Below, one piece after another: positions 8,603 through 15,813 of a DNA stretch of 64,000 nucleotides (its first letter is position 1; the number at the start of each line of letters is the position of its first letter). The stretch spans positions 62,001-126,000 of the forward strand of contig SVNI01000001.1 in the NCBI GenBank assembly GCA_015066975.1, written 5' to 3'. The translations under genes and the position numbers were made by a program. The notes under the pieces were generated by a model. The model was not told the origin of the DNA, did not search any database, and worked only from the letters and a program-made list of their open reading frames with translations. The DNA is from Ruminococcus sp. (GTDB lineage Bacteria > Bacillota > Clostridia > Oscillospirales > Ruminococcaceae).

Positions 8603-8947
8603 ATGCAGGAAATTACTGTTCTGGATGGATTATTTAAAATTTTATTTGCTGTTCGTCAAGTTCCCGGAATGTTTCTCCGCAAAAAATCTATTTTTTATCT
8701 GGAAAATTTTATCCGCGGTTTGAGTACTGGCTTTACTCTGGACGGACAGCAGAATCATCAGCTGAAACAAGAACTGGAAATTCTTCATCAGTTCGATTTG
8801 TTTCTGCAACAAAAATATTTCTATGGATCTGCTCTTAACTGCTATTCTGATTTGTATTTTTATTCCGATAAAAATGAAGAAACCGCTTTTGATTTGTTTT
8901 TTCAGGAACTTGAAATCTATCTGAATCAAAATACTGTATCTGAATAA
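8603..8947 (+). CDS. Hypothetical protein, second of a tandem paralogous pair
   Basis: This 114-aa protein is the sister of the gene at 8207-8551, with the same length, the same first 16 residues and the same closing YLNQNT. The differences cluster around residues 17-50 and 82-100. The conserved PGMFLRKKSIFYLENFIRG segment again recalls small immunity proteins. The ATG at 8603 is chosen because AAAAGGTGA precedes it; an in-frame GTG at 8594 is part of that ribosome site. The pair, with its parS-type leaders, looks like a tandem duplication followed by divergence. Its function is unknown. Confidence 0.8.
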   Translation: MQEITVLDGLFKILFAVRQVPGMFLRKKSIFYLENFIRGLSTGFTLDGQQNHQLKQELEILHQFDLFLQQKYFYGSALNCYSDLYFYSDKNEETAFDLFFQELEIYLNQNTVSE

Positions 8948-8949
8948 AA

Positions 8950-8965
8950 TGTTCCACGTGGAACA
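8950..8965. other. parS: parS-type site 5 (perfect)
   Basis: TGTTCCACGTGGAACA, flanked by AAA and TTT so that the palindrome extends to about 22 bp, begins two bases after the upstream stop codon and 35 bp before the ATG at 8985. Confidence 0.93.
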
Positions 8966-8984
8966 TTTTCAAGGAGTGTGAACC

Positions 8985-9332
8985 ATGACAGTTCCGGAAT
9001 TATTCGAAAATTATTATTTTCATGACAGCAGTTTCCTCAATATGGAATACTGTCCGGAATCTAAAATGGTAAAGCTGTACTGTCAATTTTGTGAGTTTAT
9101 GCAGAAAGATTATCGGGATTGTGAACCGACTAACAGCGATATTCTCATTCTCTTTCGGAATGCTTCGTTTTCTGGTCAGTTCTTTCGTGACTGCGGAATC
9201 CTTACACAAAAATTAATAGATAATCATACTATCTGCTTTTTTCTCGCTGATGAAAAGCATTCCGATTTTTCTGAATTTTCAGTTTCAGCGGATGATGTTC
9301 AAATTCAAGTTATCAGAAAATATCGTCTTTAA
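8985..9332 (+). CDS. Small hypothetical protein, immunity-protein-like
   Basis: The product is a 115-aa soluble protein. Near the N terminus it has YYFHDSSFLNMEY, followed by alternating beta-type segments (MVKLYCQFC, SDILILFRNASF, VQIQVIRKYRL). The early F-H-D-S motif followed by beta strands resembles small proteins of bacterial immunity loci (Imm50-type or DUF2442-like folds); this is inference. It has AAGGAGTG as ribosome site. Its stop codon abuts parS-type site 6. It is the last of the five small genes before rsmG. Confidence 0.78.
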   Translation: MTVPELFENYYFHDSSFLNMEYCPESKMVKLYCQFCEFMQKDYRDCEPTNSDILILFRNASFSGQFFRDCGILTQKLIDNHTICFFLADEKHSDFSEFSVSADDVQIQVIRKYRL

Positions 9333-9348
9333 TGTTCCATGTGGAACA
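9333..9348. other. parS: parS-type site 6 (one mismatch)
   Basis: TGTTCCATGTGGAACA has one changed base at the centre. It starts at the base after the preceding stop codon and lies about 50 bp before the rsmG start. Confidence 0.8.
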
Positions 9349-9383
9349 TATTTCTTAAAAAAATCTTACTGGAGGTATCTATC

Positions 9384-10100
9384 ATGCCGATTCTGCCCGA
9401 TTATGAAACTTCTGAAAAATTATTTCAGGAGTATCAGCTTGATGTTCCACGTGGAACATTCGATAAACTTCAAATCTATGCTGATTTCTTAGTTGATTAT
9501 AATCAGCATGTTAATCTGACTGCCATCACTGACGGAAATGAAATTCTTCGGAAACATTTCCTCGACAGCTTTCTGTTATATTCTCATGCTGGAAACTATT
9601 TTCCGGATTCTGCAAAGATACTGGATATCGGAAGCGGTGCGGGTTTTCCCGGCGTTCCGCTGGCTCTGCTCCGTCCCGATTTTGATATTACTCTGCTTGA
9701 TAGTCTTGGAAAGCGCATCACGTTTCTTGAATTATTAAGACAGAAATTAGACTGTTCATTTTCTGCCGTTCATGGCCGGGCAGAAGAATTCGCTAAACTT
9801 CCCGATTATCGGGAATGCTTTGATGTTGTGACTGCCCGTGCGGTTGCTTCCCTTCCTATGCTCGCCGAATTCTCCCTCCCATATGTCAGAATTGGCGGTT
9901 TCTGGATTTCTATGAAAGGAAAAGAAGATATTTCCCCGGCACTTTCTGCCATTCTGAAACTTGGCGGAAAGCTAGAACAGACTATCTCCTATCAGCTTCC
10001 TGACGGTGACGAAAGAATGCTTTATATCATAAAAAAAATATCGCCCACTCCGACAAAATACCCCAGAAAATTTGCTCAGATTAAGCAAAAGCAACTGTAA
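9384..10100 (+). CDS. rsmG: 16S rRNA (guanine527-N7)-methyltransferase RsmG
   Basis: RsmG (GidB) uses S-adenosylmethionine to methylate G527 of 16S rRNA. The SAM-binding loop is seen as ILDIGSGAGFPGVPLAL, and the acidic strand end as ITLLDSLGKR. The protein has 238 residues, normal for the family. The start at 9384 is chosen over an ATG at 9339 inside the upstream parS-type site because GGAGG lies at 9371-9375. Codons for DVPRGTF coincide with a perfect parS site (9443-9458). An intrinsic terminator follows the gene. Confidence 0.95.
   Translation: MPILPDYETSEKLFQEYQLDVPRGTFDKLQIYADFLVDYNQHVNLTAITDGNEILRKHFLDSFLLYSHAGNYFPDSAKILDIGSGAGFPGVPLALLRPDFDITLLDSLGKRITFLELLRQKLDCSFSAVHGRAEEFAKLPDYRECFDVVTARAVASLPMLAEFSLPYVRIGGFWISMKGKEDISPALSAILKLGGKLEQTISYQLPDGDERMLYIIKKISPTPTKYPRKFAQIKQKQL
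9443..9458. other. parS: parS-type site 7 (perfect, inside rsmG)
   Basis: TGTTCCACGTGGAACA is embedded in the rsmG coding sequence, read there as part of the codons for D-V-P-R-G-T-F. It is the only site of the array within a gene. Bacillus also carries a parS inside a coding gene (spo0J). Confidence 0.93.
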
Positions 10101-10120
10101 AAAAAGACGAATATGTTCGG

Positions 10121-10158
10121 AAATCCGTTATTTTCAAAAGAAATAACGGATTTTTTTT
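10121..10158 (+). terminator. Intrinsic terminator after rsmG
   Basis: A 13-bp perfect stem (10121-10133 with 10141-10153) with a 7-nt loop runs into eight T residues. Confidence 0.92.
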
Positions 10159-10159
10159 A

Positions 10160-10188
10160 TAGCAATGATTTCCCATATCTGTTATAAT
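10160..10188 (+). promoter_or_regulatory. Promoter of noc
   Basis: A perfect -10 box TATAAT at 10183-10188 is preceded at 17 bp by a weak -35 (TAGCAA, 10160-10165). It lies just after the rsmG terminator. Confidence 0.55.
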
Positions 10189-10248
10189 TAAATTATAGAG
10201 AGATACAACAAAACTTTTTCCATAGAACAACCGAAAGGAGCATTTCTC

Positions 10249-11067
10249 ATGTCTGCAATTCTTACCGTCCCGAAAAATCTTACCGAACAGCGGGTGATGC
10301 ATATCCGTATTGAGGATATTCGCCCGAATCCCCATCAGCCGAGAATTTTCTTTCAGCCTGAAGAACTTCGGGCACTTTCTGACAGTATCCGGCAGAATGG
10401 CATTCTTCAGCCCTTAACCGTCCGACAGTGCGGTGATTACTATGAACTTATTGCAGGTGAACGCCGTCTCCGTGCCGCAAGAATTGCCGGACTCCGCTGT
10501 GTTCCCTGTATTGTCATGGAAATCAATGACCGGAACTCTGCTATTCTCGCACTGGTCGAAAATATTCAGAGACAGGATTTAAACTATTTTGAAGAAGCTG
10601 CTGCGCTTGAAAAATTAATTACTTACTACGGTATGACTCAGGAAGATGCCGCTGTTCAGCTCGGACGAGCCCAGAGCACTGTTGCCAATAAACTTCGTCT
10701 GCTTCGCCTTACCGAAAAAGAGAAAAATTATATTCTCGAAAATCAGCTCACTGAACGTCATGCCCGTGCGCTTCTCAAAATCGCAAACCCTGAAGAACGC
10801 ATGGCTGTTCTTGAAAAAATCACCAAACTCGGCCTGAACGTTGAGAAAACAGAACAGTTTATTGAAGAAAAACTTAATCATGCCAGAGAACAGGAAAATT
10901 TCCGCAAACGAAGCGTTCTGTTCCGGGATGTGCGCTTGTTCACTAATACCATTCAGAAGGCTGTCGAAACCATGCAGGCCGCCGGCATTTCCGCAGAATC
11001 CCAGAAAATGCAGTTCTCTGACTATATCGAATACAGAATCCGCATTCCCCTGAACCAGAAAAATTGA
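10249..11067 (+). CDS. noc: ParB-family protein, probable nucleoid occlusion protein Noc
   Basis: This 272-aa protein has the ParB N-terminal CTPase domain (box GERRLRAA at residues 70-77 and ENIQRQDLN near 104-112) and a helix-turn-helix at about 130-155. Its recognition segment reads RAQSTVANKLRLL. The Gln (142) and Lys (148) match the residues that distinguish Noc from ParB in Bacillus work on site specificity, whereas the ParB in this window has SRSSVTNALRLL. Noc normally binds its own sites on DNA and blocks division over the nucleoid. It has an AAAGGAG ribosome site. I found no canonical Noc site by eye. Confidence 0.88.
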   Translation: MSAILTVPKNLTEQRVMHIRIEDIRPNPHQPRIFFQPEELRALSDSIRQNGILQPLTVRQCGDYYELIAGERRLRAARIAGLRCVPCIVMEINDRNSAILALVENIQRQDLNYFEEAAALEKLITYYGMTQEDAAVQLGRAQSTVANKLRLLRLTEKEKNYILENQLTERHARALLKIANPEERMAVLEKITKLGLNVEKTEQFIEEKLNHAREQENFRKRSVLFRDVRLFTNTIQKAVETMQAAGISAESQKMQFSDYIEYRIRIPLNQKN

Positions 11068-11079
11068 TTTTTAAAGTCA

Positions 11080-11095
11080 TGTTCCACGTGGAACA
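11080..11095. other. parS: parS-type site 8 (perfect)
   Basis: TGTTCCACGTGGAACA lies in the noc-soj intergenic region, the first of two sites 26 bp apart. Confidence 0.93.
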
Positions 11096-11121
11096 TTGCA
11101 CCGGATGTCATTCACGGTTGT

Positions 11122-11137
11122 TGTTCCACGTGGAACA
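11122..11137. other. parS: parS-type site 9 (perfect)
   Basis: TGTTCCACGTGGAACA lies 33 bp upstream of the soj -35 box, so bound ParB could influence soj-parB transcription (inference). Confidence 0.93.
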
Positions 11138-11170
11138 AATTATTTTTTTCTGCAAAATTTTTAAATTATC

Positions 11171-11199
11171 TTTACAAATCTGCTTAAACATGCTATAAT
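11171..11199 (+). promoter_or_regulatory. Promoter of soj-parB
   Basis: A -35 box TTTACA (11171-11176), a 17-bp spacer and a perfect TATAAT (11194-11199) stand 40 bp upstream of the soj start. Confidence 0.85.
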
Positions 11200-11238
11200 A
11201 AATAAGAAGTACAAAACAGAAAGGAGCTATCCTTACTT

Positions 11239-12042
11239 ATGGGTAAAGTGATTGCTGTCGCCAATCAGAAAGGCGGCGTAGGTAAATCTACTACTACTGT
11301 CAATTTAGCCGCTTATCTCGGCTCAAGAGAAAAAAAAGTCCTCTGTATCGATATTGATGCCCAGGGAAATTTAACAACCGGTTTCGGTATCCGTAAAAAA
11401 GGCCTGAAATATTCTGCTTATGAAGTACTTACCGGAAAAGCCAGAATTCAGGATGCTGTCATTCAGACAGCGTTCCAGAACGTTTCTGTTGTTCCGGCGA
11501 CTTCTGACCTTGCAGGAGCAGAAATTGAACTCGTCAATATGGAACAGCGTTTCAACCGCCTGAAAATGCAGGTTCTTACGCTAAGAGATGATTATGATTT
11601 TATCTTTATTGACTGCCCTCCGGCACTCGGTCAGCTTACACTCAACGGCATGACTGCATGTGATGAAATTCTAATTCCCATGCTCGCTGAATATTACGCA
11701 CTCGAAGGCCTGACACAGCTCGTAAATACCATGAAGCTCGTCAAAGCAAATTATAACCCCTCTCTTGATATTCTCGGCATTGTCTTCACAATGTATGACA
11801 ACCGCCTGAATGTCTCGAAACAAGTTGTGGAAGAAGTCGAGAAATATTTCCCGGAAAAAATCTTTCAGACCAAAATTCCCAGAAATGTCCGTCTTTCTGA
11901 AGCTCCCAGCTACGGAAAACCTGTCATGTATTACGATAAGCATTCCAAAGGCACGATTGCTTATGAGTGTCTTGGAAAAGAACTCCTTGGCGAACCGCTG
12001 AGCAGTATCATGAAACTGCGCCTTAATATCGCAAAAGATTAA
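11239..12042 (+). CDS. soj: Chromosome partitioning ATPase Soj/ParA
   Basis: This 267-aa deviant Walker ATPase acts with ParB and parS in chromosome segregation and replication control. The Walker A motif is NQKGGVGKSTTTVNLA at the N terminus, Walker A' and B follow as CIDIDAQGN and FIFIDCPPALGQLT, and ISMYD-like and PRNVRLSEAPSYG motifs are in their usual places. It starts 12 bases after AAGGAG. A DUF4491 gene and parB follow on the same strand, so the three probably form one operon driven by the promoter at 11171-11199. Confidence 0.96.
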   Translation: MGKVIAVANQKGGVGKSTTTVNLAAYLGSREKKVLCIDIDAQGNLTTGFGIRKKGLKYSAYEVLTGKARIQDAVIQTAFQNVSVVPATSDLAGAEIELVNMEQRFNRLKMQVLTLRDDYDFIFIDCPPALGQLTLNGMTACDEILIPMLAEYYALEGLTQLVNTMKLVKANYNPSLDILGIVFTMYDNRLNVSKQVVEEVEKYFPEKIFQTKIPRNVRLSEAPSYGKPVMYYDKHSKGTIAYECLGKELLGEPLSSIMKLRLNIAKD

Positions 12043-12060
12043 TCTGAAAGGTACAGACAT

Positions 12061-12393
12061 ATGAATTTTACCGGAATCCTTATCGGAATGATTTCTTTTC
12101 TGATTATCGGCCTTTTTCATCCTATTGTAATCTGGGCAGAATACTATTTCTCTAAAAAAATATGGCCTGCCTTTGCAGGTGTCGGCCTGCTGTGCCTGCT
12201 TCCCTCCCTCTTGAGCCAGAATGCTTATCTGAGCTGTGCTTTTGCTGTTATTTCGGCAAGCTCTTTCTGGAGTATTAAAGAACTCTTTGAACAGGAACAG
12301 CGCGTTCTGAAAGGCTGGTTTCCCAAAAATCCCAAAAGAACTTATCAAGTTTCGCACAGTTCTGAAAAAAATGTGAATTCCGATTTATCTTAA
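12061..12393 (+). CDS. DUF4491 family membrane protein
   Basis: The product is a 110-aa protein with three hydrophobic segments (about residues 3-25, 35-55 and 58-72) and the conserved ends I associate with DUF4491: MNFTGILIGMISFLIIGLFHP at the start and WSIKELFEQEQRVLKGWFP before the tail (two conserved blocks, quoted separately). Function is unknown. It lies between soj and parB, 18 bp after soj, in a place where most relatives have the two genes adjacent, which hints at a membrane link to segregation but may be only positional. Confidence 0.85.
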   Translation: MNFTGILIGMISFLIIGLFHPIVIWAEYYFSKKIWPAFAGVGLLCLLPSLLSQNAYLSCAFAVISASSFWSIKELFEQEQRVLKGWFPKNPKRTYQVSHSSEKNVNSDLS

Positions 12394-12423
12394 AAAATCT
12401 ATTACAGAAAGTGATGTGATGTT

Positions 12424-13329
12424 ATGGCGAAAGGCGGTCTCGGCGGTGGCTTAGGCTCTCTCTTTGAAGACAATGCTGCCGAAATCCAGACGAAAAAAAC
12501 AATTCGATTATCAGAGATTGAACCAAACCGGAATCAGCCCCGAAAAATTTTTGATGAATCTGCTATTTCTTCCCTTGCAGATTCCATCCGGGAACACGGC
12601 CTTCTACAGCCGATTCTCGTCCGGCCTCTCCCACTTGGTAATTATCAGATTGTTGCCGGAGAACGAAGATGGCGTGCTGCAAGAATGCTCGGCCTGACTG
12701 AAGTCCCTGTCATCATCCGCGAATTGTCCGATATTGAAACAGCACAGATTGCCCTTATCGAAAATATTCAGCGTGAAGATTTAAATCCGCTTGAAGAAGC
12801 AAAAGCCTTTCAGCGTTTGCAGGATGATTTCGGCATGAAGCAGGAAGATATCGCCAAAAAAGTCGGCTGTTCACGAAGTTCTGTTACTAATGCTCTGCGG
12901 CTTCTCAAACTTCCTGAAGAAATTCAAGCGATGCTTGTCAGAAACGAAATCACTTCCGGACATGCCAAGGCACTGCTTAGTTTCAGTGATGAAAATGCAA
13001 TGCTTCAGGCTGCATACAAAGCCGCCCAAGGTCTGCTCAATGTTCGGCAAATTGAAAAATTAGCGGCTGATTCGGAGTCCAAAGAACTTGATGACATTCC
13101 AATTTCTAAATCTGTTTCCTATTTTGGCGAAATTGAACATGCACTTCATACCCGGCTTGGCAGAAAAGTCAAAGTCCAGTTCAAGAAGAATAAAGGCACA
13201 CTCAGCCTTGAATTCTATGATGAAGAAGATTTGAAACTCCTTGCGGAACTTCTCTCGCCTAATGAGGAGGGCAGTACTTTTGAATCGGCTTATGACTATG
13301 TGGACAAGCACGAAAAAAATTATGATTAA
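12424..13329 (+). CDS. parB: Chromosome partitioning protein ParB (Spo0J)
   Basis: This 301-aa CTP-dependent DNA clamp loads at parS and slides along DNA, recruiting SMC and stimulating Soj. The N terminus is the typical KGGLGGGLGSLF Soj-activating tail, the CTP-binding box is GERRWRAARMLG (residues 79-90) with ENIQREDLNPLEEA, and the helix-turn-helix around 140-165 reads GCSRSSVTNALRLLKLP. The Arg at 151 matches ParB rather than Noc specificity. The C terminus is a dimerisation domain. A perfect parS lies 9 bp after its stop, and 15 more lie within 7 kb on either side. Confidence 0.96.
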   Translation: MAKGGLGGGLGSLFEDNAAEIQTKKTIRLSEIEPNRNQPRKIFDESAISSLADSIREHGLLQPILVRPLPLGNYQIVAGERRWRAARMLGLTEVPVIIRELSDIETAQIALIENIQREDLNPLEEAKAFQRLQDDFGMKQEDIAKKVGCSRSSVTNALRLLKLPEEIQAMLVRNEITSGHAKALLSFSDENAMLQAAYKAAQGLLNVRQIEKLAADSESKELDDIPISKSVSYFGEIEHALHTRLGRKVKVQFKKNKGTLSLEFYDEEDLKLLAELLSPNEEGSTFESAYDYVDKHEKNYD

Positions 13330-13337
13330 TTTTTAAA

Positions 13338-13353
13338 TGTTCCACGTGGAACA
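13338..13353. other. parS: parS-type site 10 (perfect)
   Basis: TGTTCCACGTGGAACA follows the parB stop by 8 bp and lies 40 bp upstream of the next ATG. Confidence 0.93.
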
Positions 13354-13377
13354 TTTTTACAGGAAAGGTTTCCCATC

Positions 13378-13776
13378 ATGGAAGACGTCTTCTATCTCTG
13401 CCCACAAAAAATTACTGTTGCTCATATAAAACAGGTCTTTCAGAATATCAGTTCTGATAATATTATTTCAGATGATGAACGTCTGCAAATTATCTGGAAA
13501 GAATCAGAAAAATTACAGTTTATTGAATTCTACCTCTTCCCTGATTATATGTACTCTGTGGATGAGGAGGAAACAGAACTCATGCTTGATACTATCCGGA
13601 AATATCATGTCAGCACAGTTGTCGGCATTCTGCATCATACAAGACATATTCCAATCGTACTGAAATATACTGCCCTGCTCATGCAGAAATTCGGCGGTGT
13701 GCTTGGTACGGATACCCCCGGTTTTTTCCCTTGTTTCTCCCTCGCTGAACTTCAAAAATTTCAGCATCAAGATTAA
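13378..13776 (+). CDS. Hypothetical protein between parB and serS
   Basis: I do not recognise this 132-aa soluble protein. It is acidic in the first two thirds and has a hydrophobic C-terminal third (VVGILHHTRHIPIVLKYTALLMQ) that suggests a globular core rather than a membrane helix. Weak ribosome site AGGAAAGG. It is enclosed by two parS-type sites, with the same 40-bp spacing from site to start codon as serS. The architecture resembles the small immunity-like genes upstream of rsmG, but I cannot claim homology. Confidence 0.78.
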   Translation: MEDVFYLCPQKITVAHIKQVFQNISSDNIISDDERLQIIWKESEKLQFIEFYLFPDYMYSVDEEETELMLDTIRKYHVSTVVGILHHTRHIPIVLKYTALLMQKFGGVLGTDTPGFFPCFSLAELQKFQHQD

Positions 13777-13793
13777 CCAAGTTTATTTTTAAA

Positions 13794-13809
13794 TGTTCCA
13801 CGTGGAACA
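13794..13809. other. parS: parS-type site 11 (perfect)
   Basis: TGTTCCACGTGGAACA lies 40 bp upstream of the serS start codon. Confidence 0.93.
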
Positions 13810-13833
13810 TTTTCACAGAAAGGATTTTTTATT

Positions 13834-15126
13834 ATGTTAGATATGAAATTTTTAAGAACCAATCCTGATATTGTAAAGGAAAATATCAAAAAGAAATTTC
13901 AGGATGAAAAATTACCCCTGGTTGACGAAGTTATCGAACTCGATAAACAGTTCCGTGATGCCAAACTCAAGGGCGATGAACTCCGCGCTCAAAGAAAAGC
14001 AAAAAGTAAATTAATCGGCGGACTTATGGCAAAAGGTCAGAAAGAAGAAGCCGAAGCTGTTAAAGCTGAAGTCTCCGCTATGGGCGACGAACTTACTGCA
14101 CTCGAACAGAAAGAAGCTGAAATGCAACAGGAAATCAAGAAAATTATGATGATTATCCCTAACATCATTGACCCCTCTGTTCCGATTGGCAAAGATGATT
14201 CTGAAAATGTCGAAATTGAAAAGTTCGGCGAACCCTTTACCCCTGACTTTGAAATTCCCTATCATGTCGATATTATGGAAAAACTCAACGGCATCGACCT
14301 CGATTCCGCCAGAAAAACTTCCGGCAACGGCTTCTATTATCTCTGCGGTGATATTGCAAGACTGCATTCTTCCATTCTCTCTTATGCAAGAGATTTCATG
14401 ATTAACAGAGGATTTACTTATTATATCCCTCCGTTTATGATTCGTTCCGATGTCGTGACCGGTGTTATGAGCTTTGCCGAAATGGAAGGCATGATGTATA
14501 AAATCGAAGGCGAAGATTTATATTTAATCGGCACTAGCGAACATTCCATGATTGGCAAATTTATTGATACTATCCTCCCCGAAGAAAATCTCCCCCAGAC
14601 CCTCACAAGCTATTCTCCCTGCTTCCGTAAAGAAGTCGGCGCGCACGGCATCGAAGAACGTGGCGTTTACAGAATTCATCAGTTTGAAAAACAGGAAATG
14701 ATTGTTGTCTGCAAACCGGAAGACAGCATGGCTTGGTTCGATAAGCTCTGGCAGAATTCTGTTGATTTCTTCCGTACACTCGATATTCCGGTCAGAACGC
14801 TCGAATGCTGTTCCGGCGACCTCGCAGACCTGAAAGTTAAGTCCCTTGATGTTGAAGCATGGTCTCCCCGTCAGCAGAAATATTTTGAAGTCGGAAGCTG
14901 TTCCAATCTCGGTGATGCACAGGCAAGAAGACTTGGCATCCGTGTCAGAAAAGAAGACGGTACAAAATATTTTGCACATACCCTCAATAATACCGTTGTC
15001 GCTCCGCCCCGTATGCTGATTGCTTTCCTTGAAAATAATCTCAATGAAGACGGCTCTATCCGTATTCCGGAAGCACTTCGCCCCTATATGGGCGGTATGG
15101 AAGTTATTTCTGTTCCGGTCAAATAA
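13834..15126 (+). CDS. serS: Seryl-tRNA synthetase
   Basis: This 430-aa class II aminoacyl-tRNA synthetase charges tRNA-Ser. It has the N-terminal long antiparallel coiled coil (about residues 30-105), followed by the catalytic core with motif 2 (SPCFRKEVGAHGIEERGVYR) and the late motif HTLNNTVVAPPRMLIAFLEN, plus GSCSNLGDAQARR. The length is normal. The leader is only 57 bp and contains a parS-type site, so there is no room for a T-box riboswitch. The gene ends before a partial and a perfect parS-type site that together may serve as terminator. Confidence 0.96.
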   Translation: MLDMKFLRTNPDIVKENIKKKFQDEKLPLVDEVIELDKQFRDAKLKGDELRAQRKAKSKLIGGLMAKGQKEEAEAVKAEVSAMGDELTALEQKEAEMQQEIKKIMMIIPNIIDPSVPIGKDDSENVEIEKFGEPFTPDFEIPYHVDIMEKLNGIDLDSARKTSGNGFYYLCGDIARLHSSILSYARDFMINRGFTYYIPPFMIRSDVVTGVMSFAEMEGMMYKIEGEDLYLIGTSEHSMIGKFIDTILPEENLPQTLTSYSPCFRKEVGAHGIEERGVYRIHQFEKQEMIVVCKPEDSMAWFDKLWQNSVDFFRTLDIPVRTLECCSGDLADLKVKSLDVEAWSPRQQKYFEVGSCSNLGDAQARRLGIRVRKEDGTKYFAHTLNNTVVAPPRMLIAFLENNLNEDGSIRIPEALRPYMGGMEVISVPVK

Positions 15127-15147
15127 TTTCTTCATGTTTTTCTCTCA

Positions 15148-15163
15148 TGTTCCACGTGAAAAT
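15148..15163. other. Degenerate parS-like half site
   Basis: TGTTCCACGTGAAAAT keeps the left half and centre of the palindrome but loses the right half. It abuts perfect site 12, so the two look like a decayed tandem pair. Confidence 0.5.
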
Positions 15164-15178
15164 GTTCCACGTGGAACA
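15163..15178. other. parS: parS-type site 12 (perfect), terminator-like
   Basis: TGTTCCACGTGGAACA is followed by TTTTTT. In RNA the palindrome can fold as a 7-bp stem with an ACGU tetraloop before a U-run, so it may also end the serS transcript (inference). Confidence 0.9.
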
Positions 15179-15197
15179 TTTTTTATTTCTTCATCTC

Positions 15198-15226
15198 TTG
15201 ACAAAATCATTCAAAAGTGCTATTAT
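15198..15226 (+). promoter_or_regulatory. Promoter of the zinc-ribbon membrane protein gene
   Basis: A perfect TTGACA (15198-15203), 17-bp spacer and TATTAT (15221-15226) precede the gene at 15249. The leader would be only about 15 bases. Confidence 0.8.
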
Positions 15227-15248
15227 ATCCCTAAAGAGGTGATTTGCT

Positions 15249-15740
15249 TTGAAAACTATGAATTGTCCTCAGTGTGGCGGTGTTCTCCATCTTACACAGT
15301 ATCCCGGTGTCTATCATTGCAGATACTGCCGGAATATTATCGAATCTAATGTGATTGCTCTCCATGAAATGGAACTCCAAAAATATCAGCTCCAGCTTCA
15401 GGAACAGGCTTTGCTTGAAGAAAAAACGGCTCGGCTCAAAAGTCTGAAAAAAGTTCGGAACTGGCAGTATCTTTGTGCATTCTGGTGGGGATTTATTGCA
15501 CTTACTTTTCTTCTCGGTATCTTTGCGGTATGCTGTCCGACTACATTGTCTCATGTACTGGCAAATATGATAATGATGTGTCTGCAACTGCGGGCTGTCG
15601 GCTCACTGGCCGTGACATGCGCCCGTCCTGATAAGAACTATGAATTATCTGCCCCGCCGGCATGTTCACAGGGAGTTTTGATATTCCTTTTCTGGTTTGC
15701 GGATATGTTTCAATGGGTGTTTGTCATACTGGCATCGTAG
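15249..15740 (+). CDS. Zinc-ribbon membrane protein of unknown function
   Basis: This 163-aa protein has an N-terminal zinc ribbon (CPQCGGVL then CRYCRNII, residues 5-30), a charged helical stretch (about 35-70), and two to three hydrophobic segments (about 78-97, 100-120 and 143-162). I do not recognise a named family. A TTG start at 15249 is preferred because GAGGTGA ends 6 bases upstream; the in-frame ATG at 15258 would leave a 15-base gap. Its own promoter is at 15198-15226, and an intrinsic terminator and two parS-type sites follow. Confidence 0.82.
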   Translation: MKTMNCPQCGGVLHLTQYPGVYHCRYCRNIIESNVIALHEMELQKYQLQLQEQALLEEKTARLKSLKKVRNWQYLCAFWWGFIALTFLLGIFAVCCPTTLSHVLANMIMMCLQLRAVGSLAVTCARPDKNYELSAPPACSQGVLIFLFWFADMFQWVFVILAS

Positions 15741-15748
15741 AAATTTCA

Positions 15749-15764
15749 TGTTCCACGTGGAACA
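15749..15764. other. parS: parS-type site 13 (perfect)
   Basis: TGTTCCACGTGGAACA starts 9 bp after the stop of the zinc-ribbon gene. Confidence 0.93.
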
Positions 15765-15783
15765 TTTTCAAATCACAAAAATA

Positions 15784-15813
15784 AGGACGGCAAACTGTCG
15801 TCCTCTTTTTTTT
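15784..15813 (+). terminator. Intrinsic terminator
   Basis: A stem of about 8 bp (15784-15791 with 15797-15804, one G-U pair) precedes eight T residues. It ends the zinc-ribbon gene transcript ahead of the convergent LRR gene. Confidence 0.85.

Noticed and set aside
13777-13833. T-box riboswitch before serS
   Set aside because: The interval is only 57 bp and holds a parS-type site and the ribosome site.
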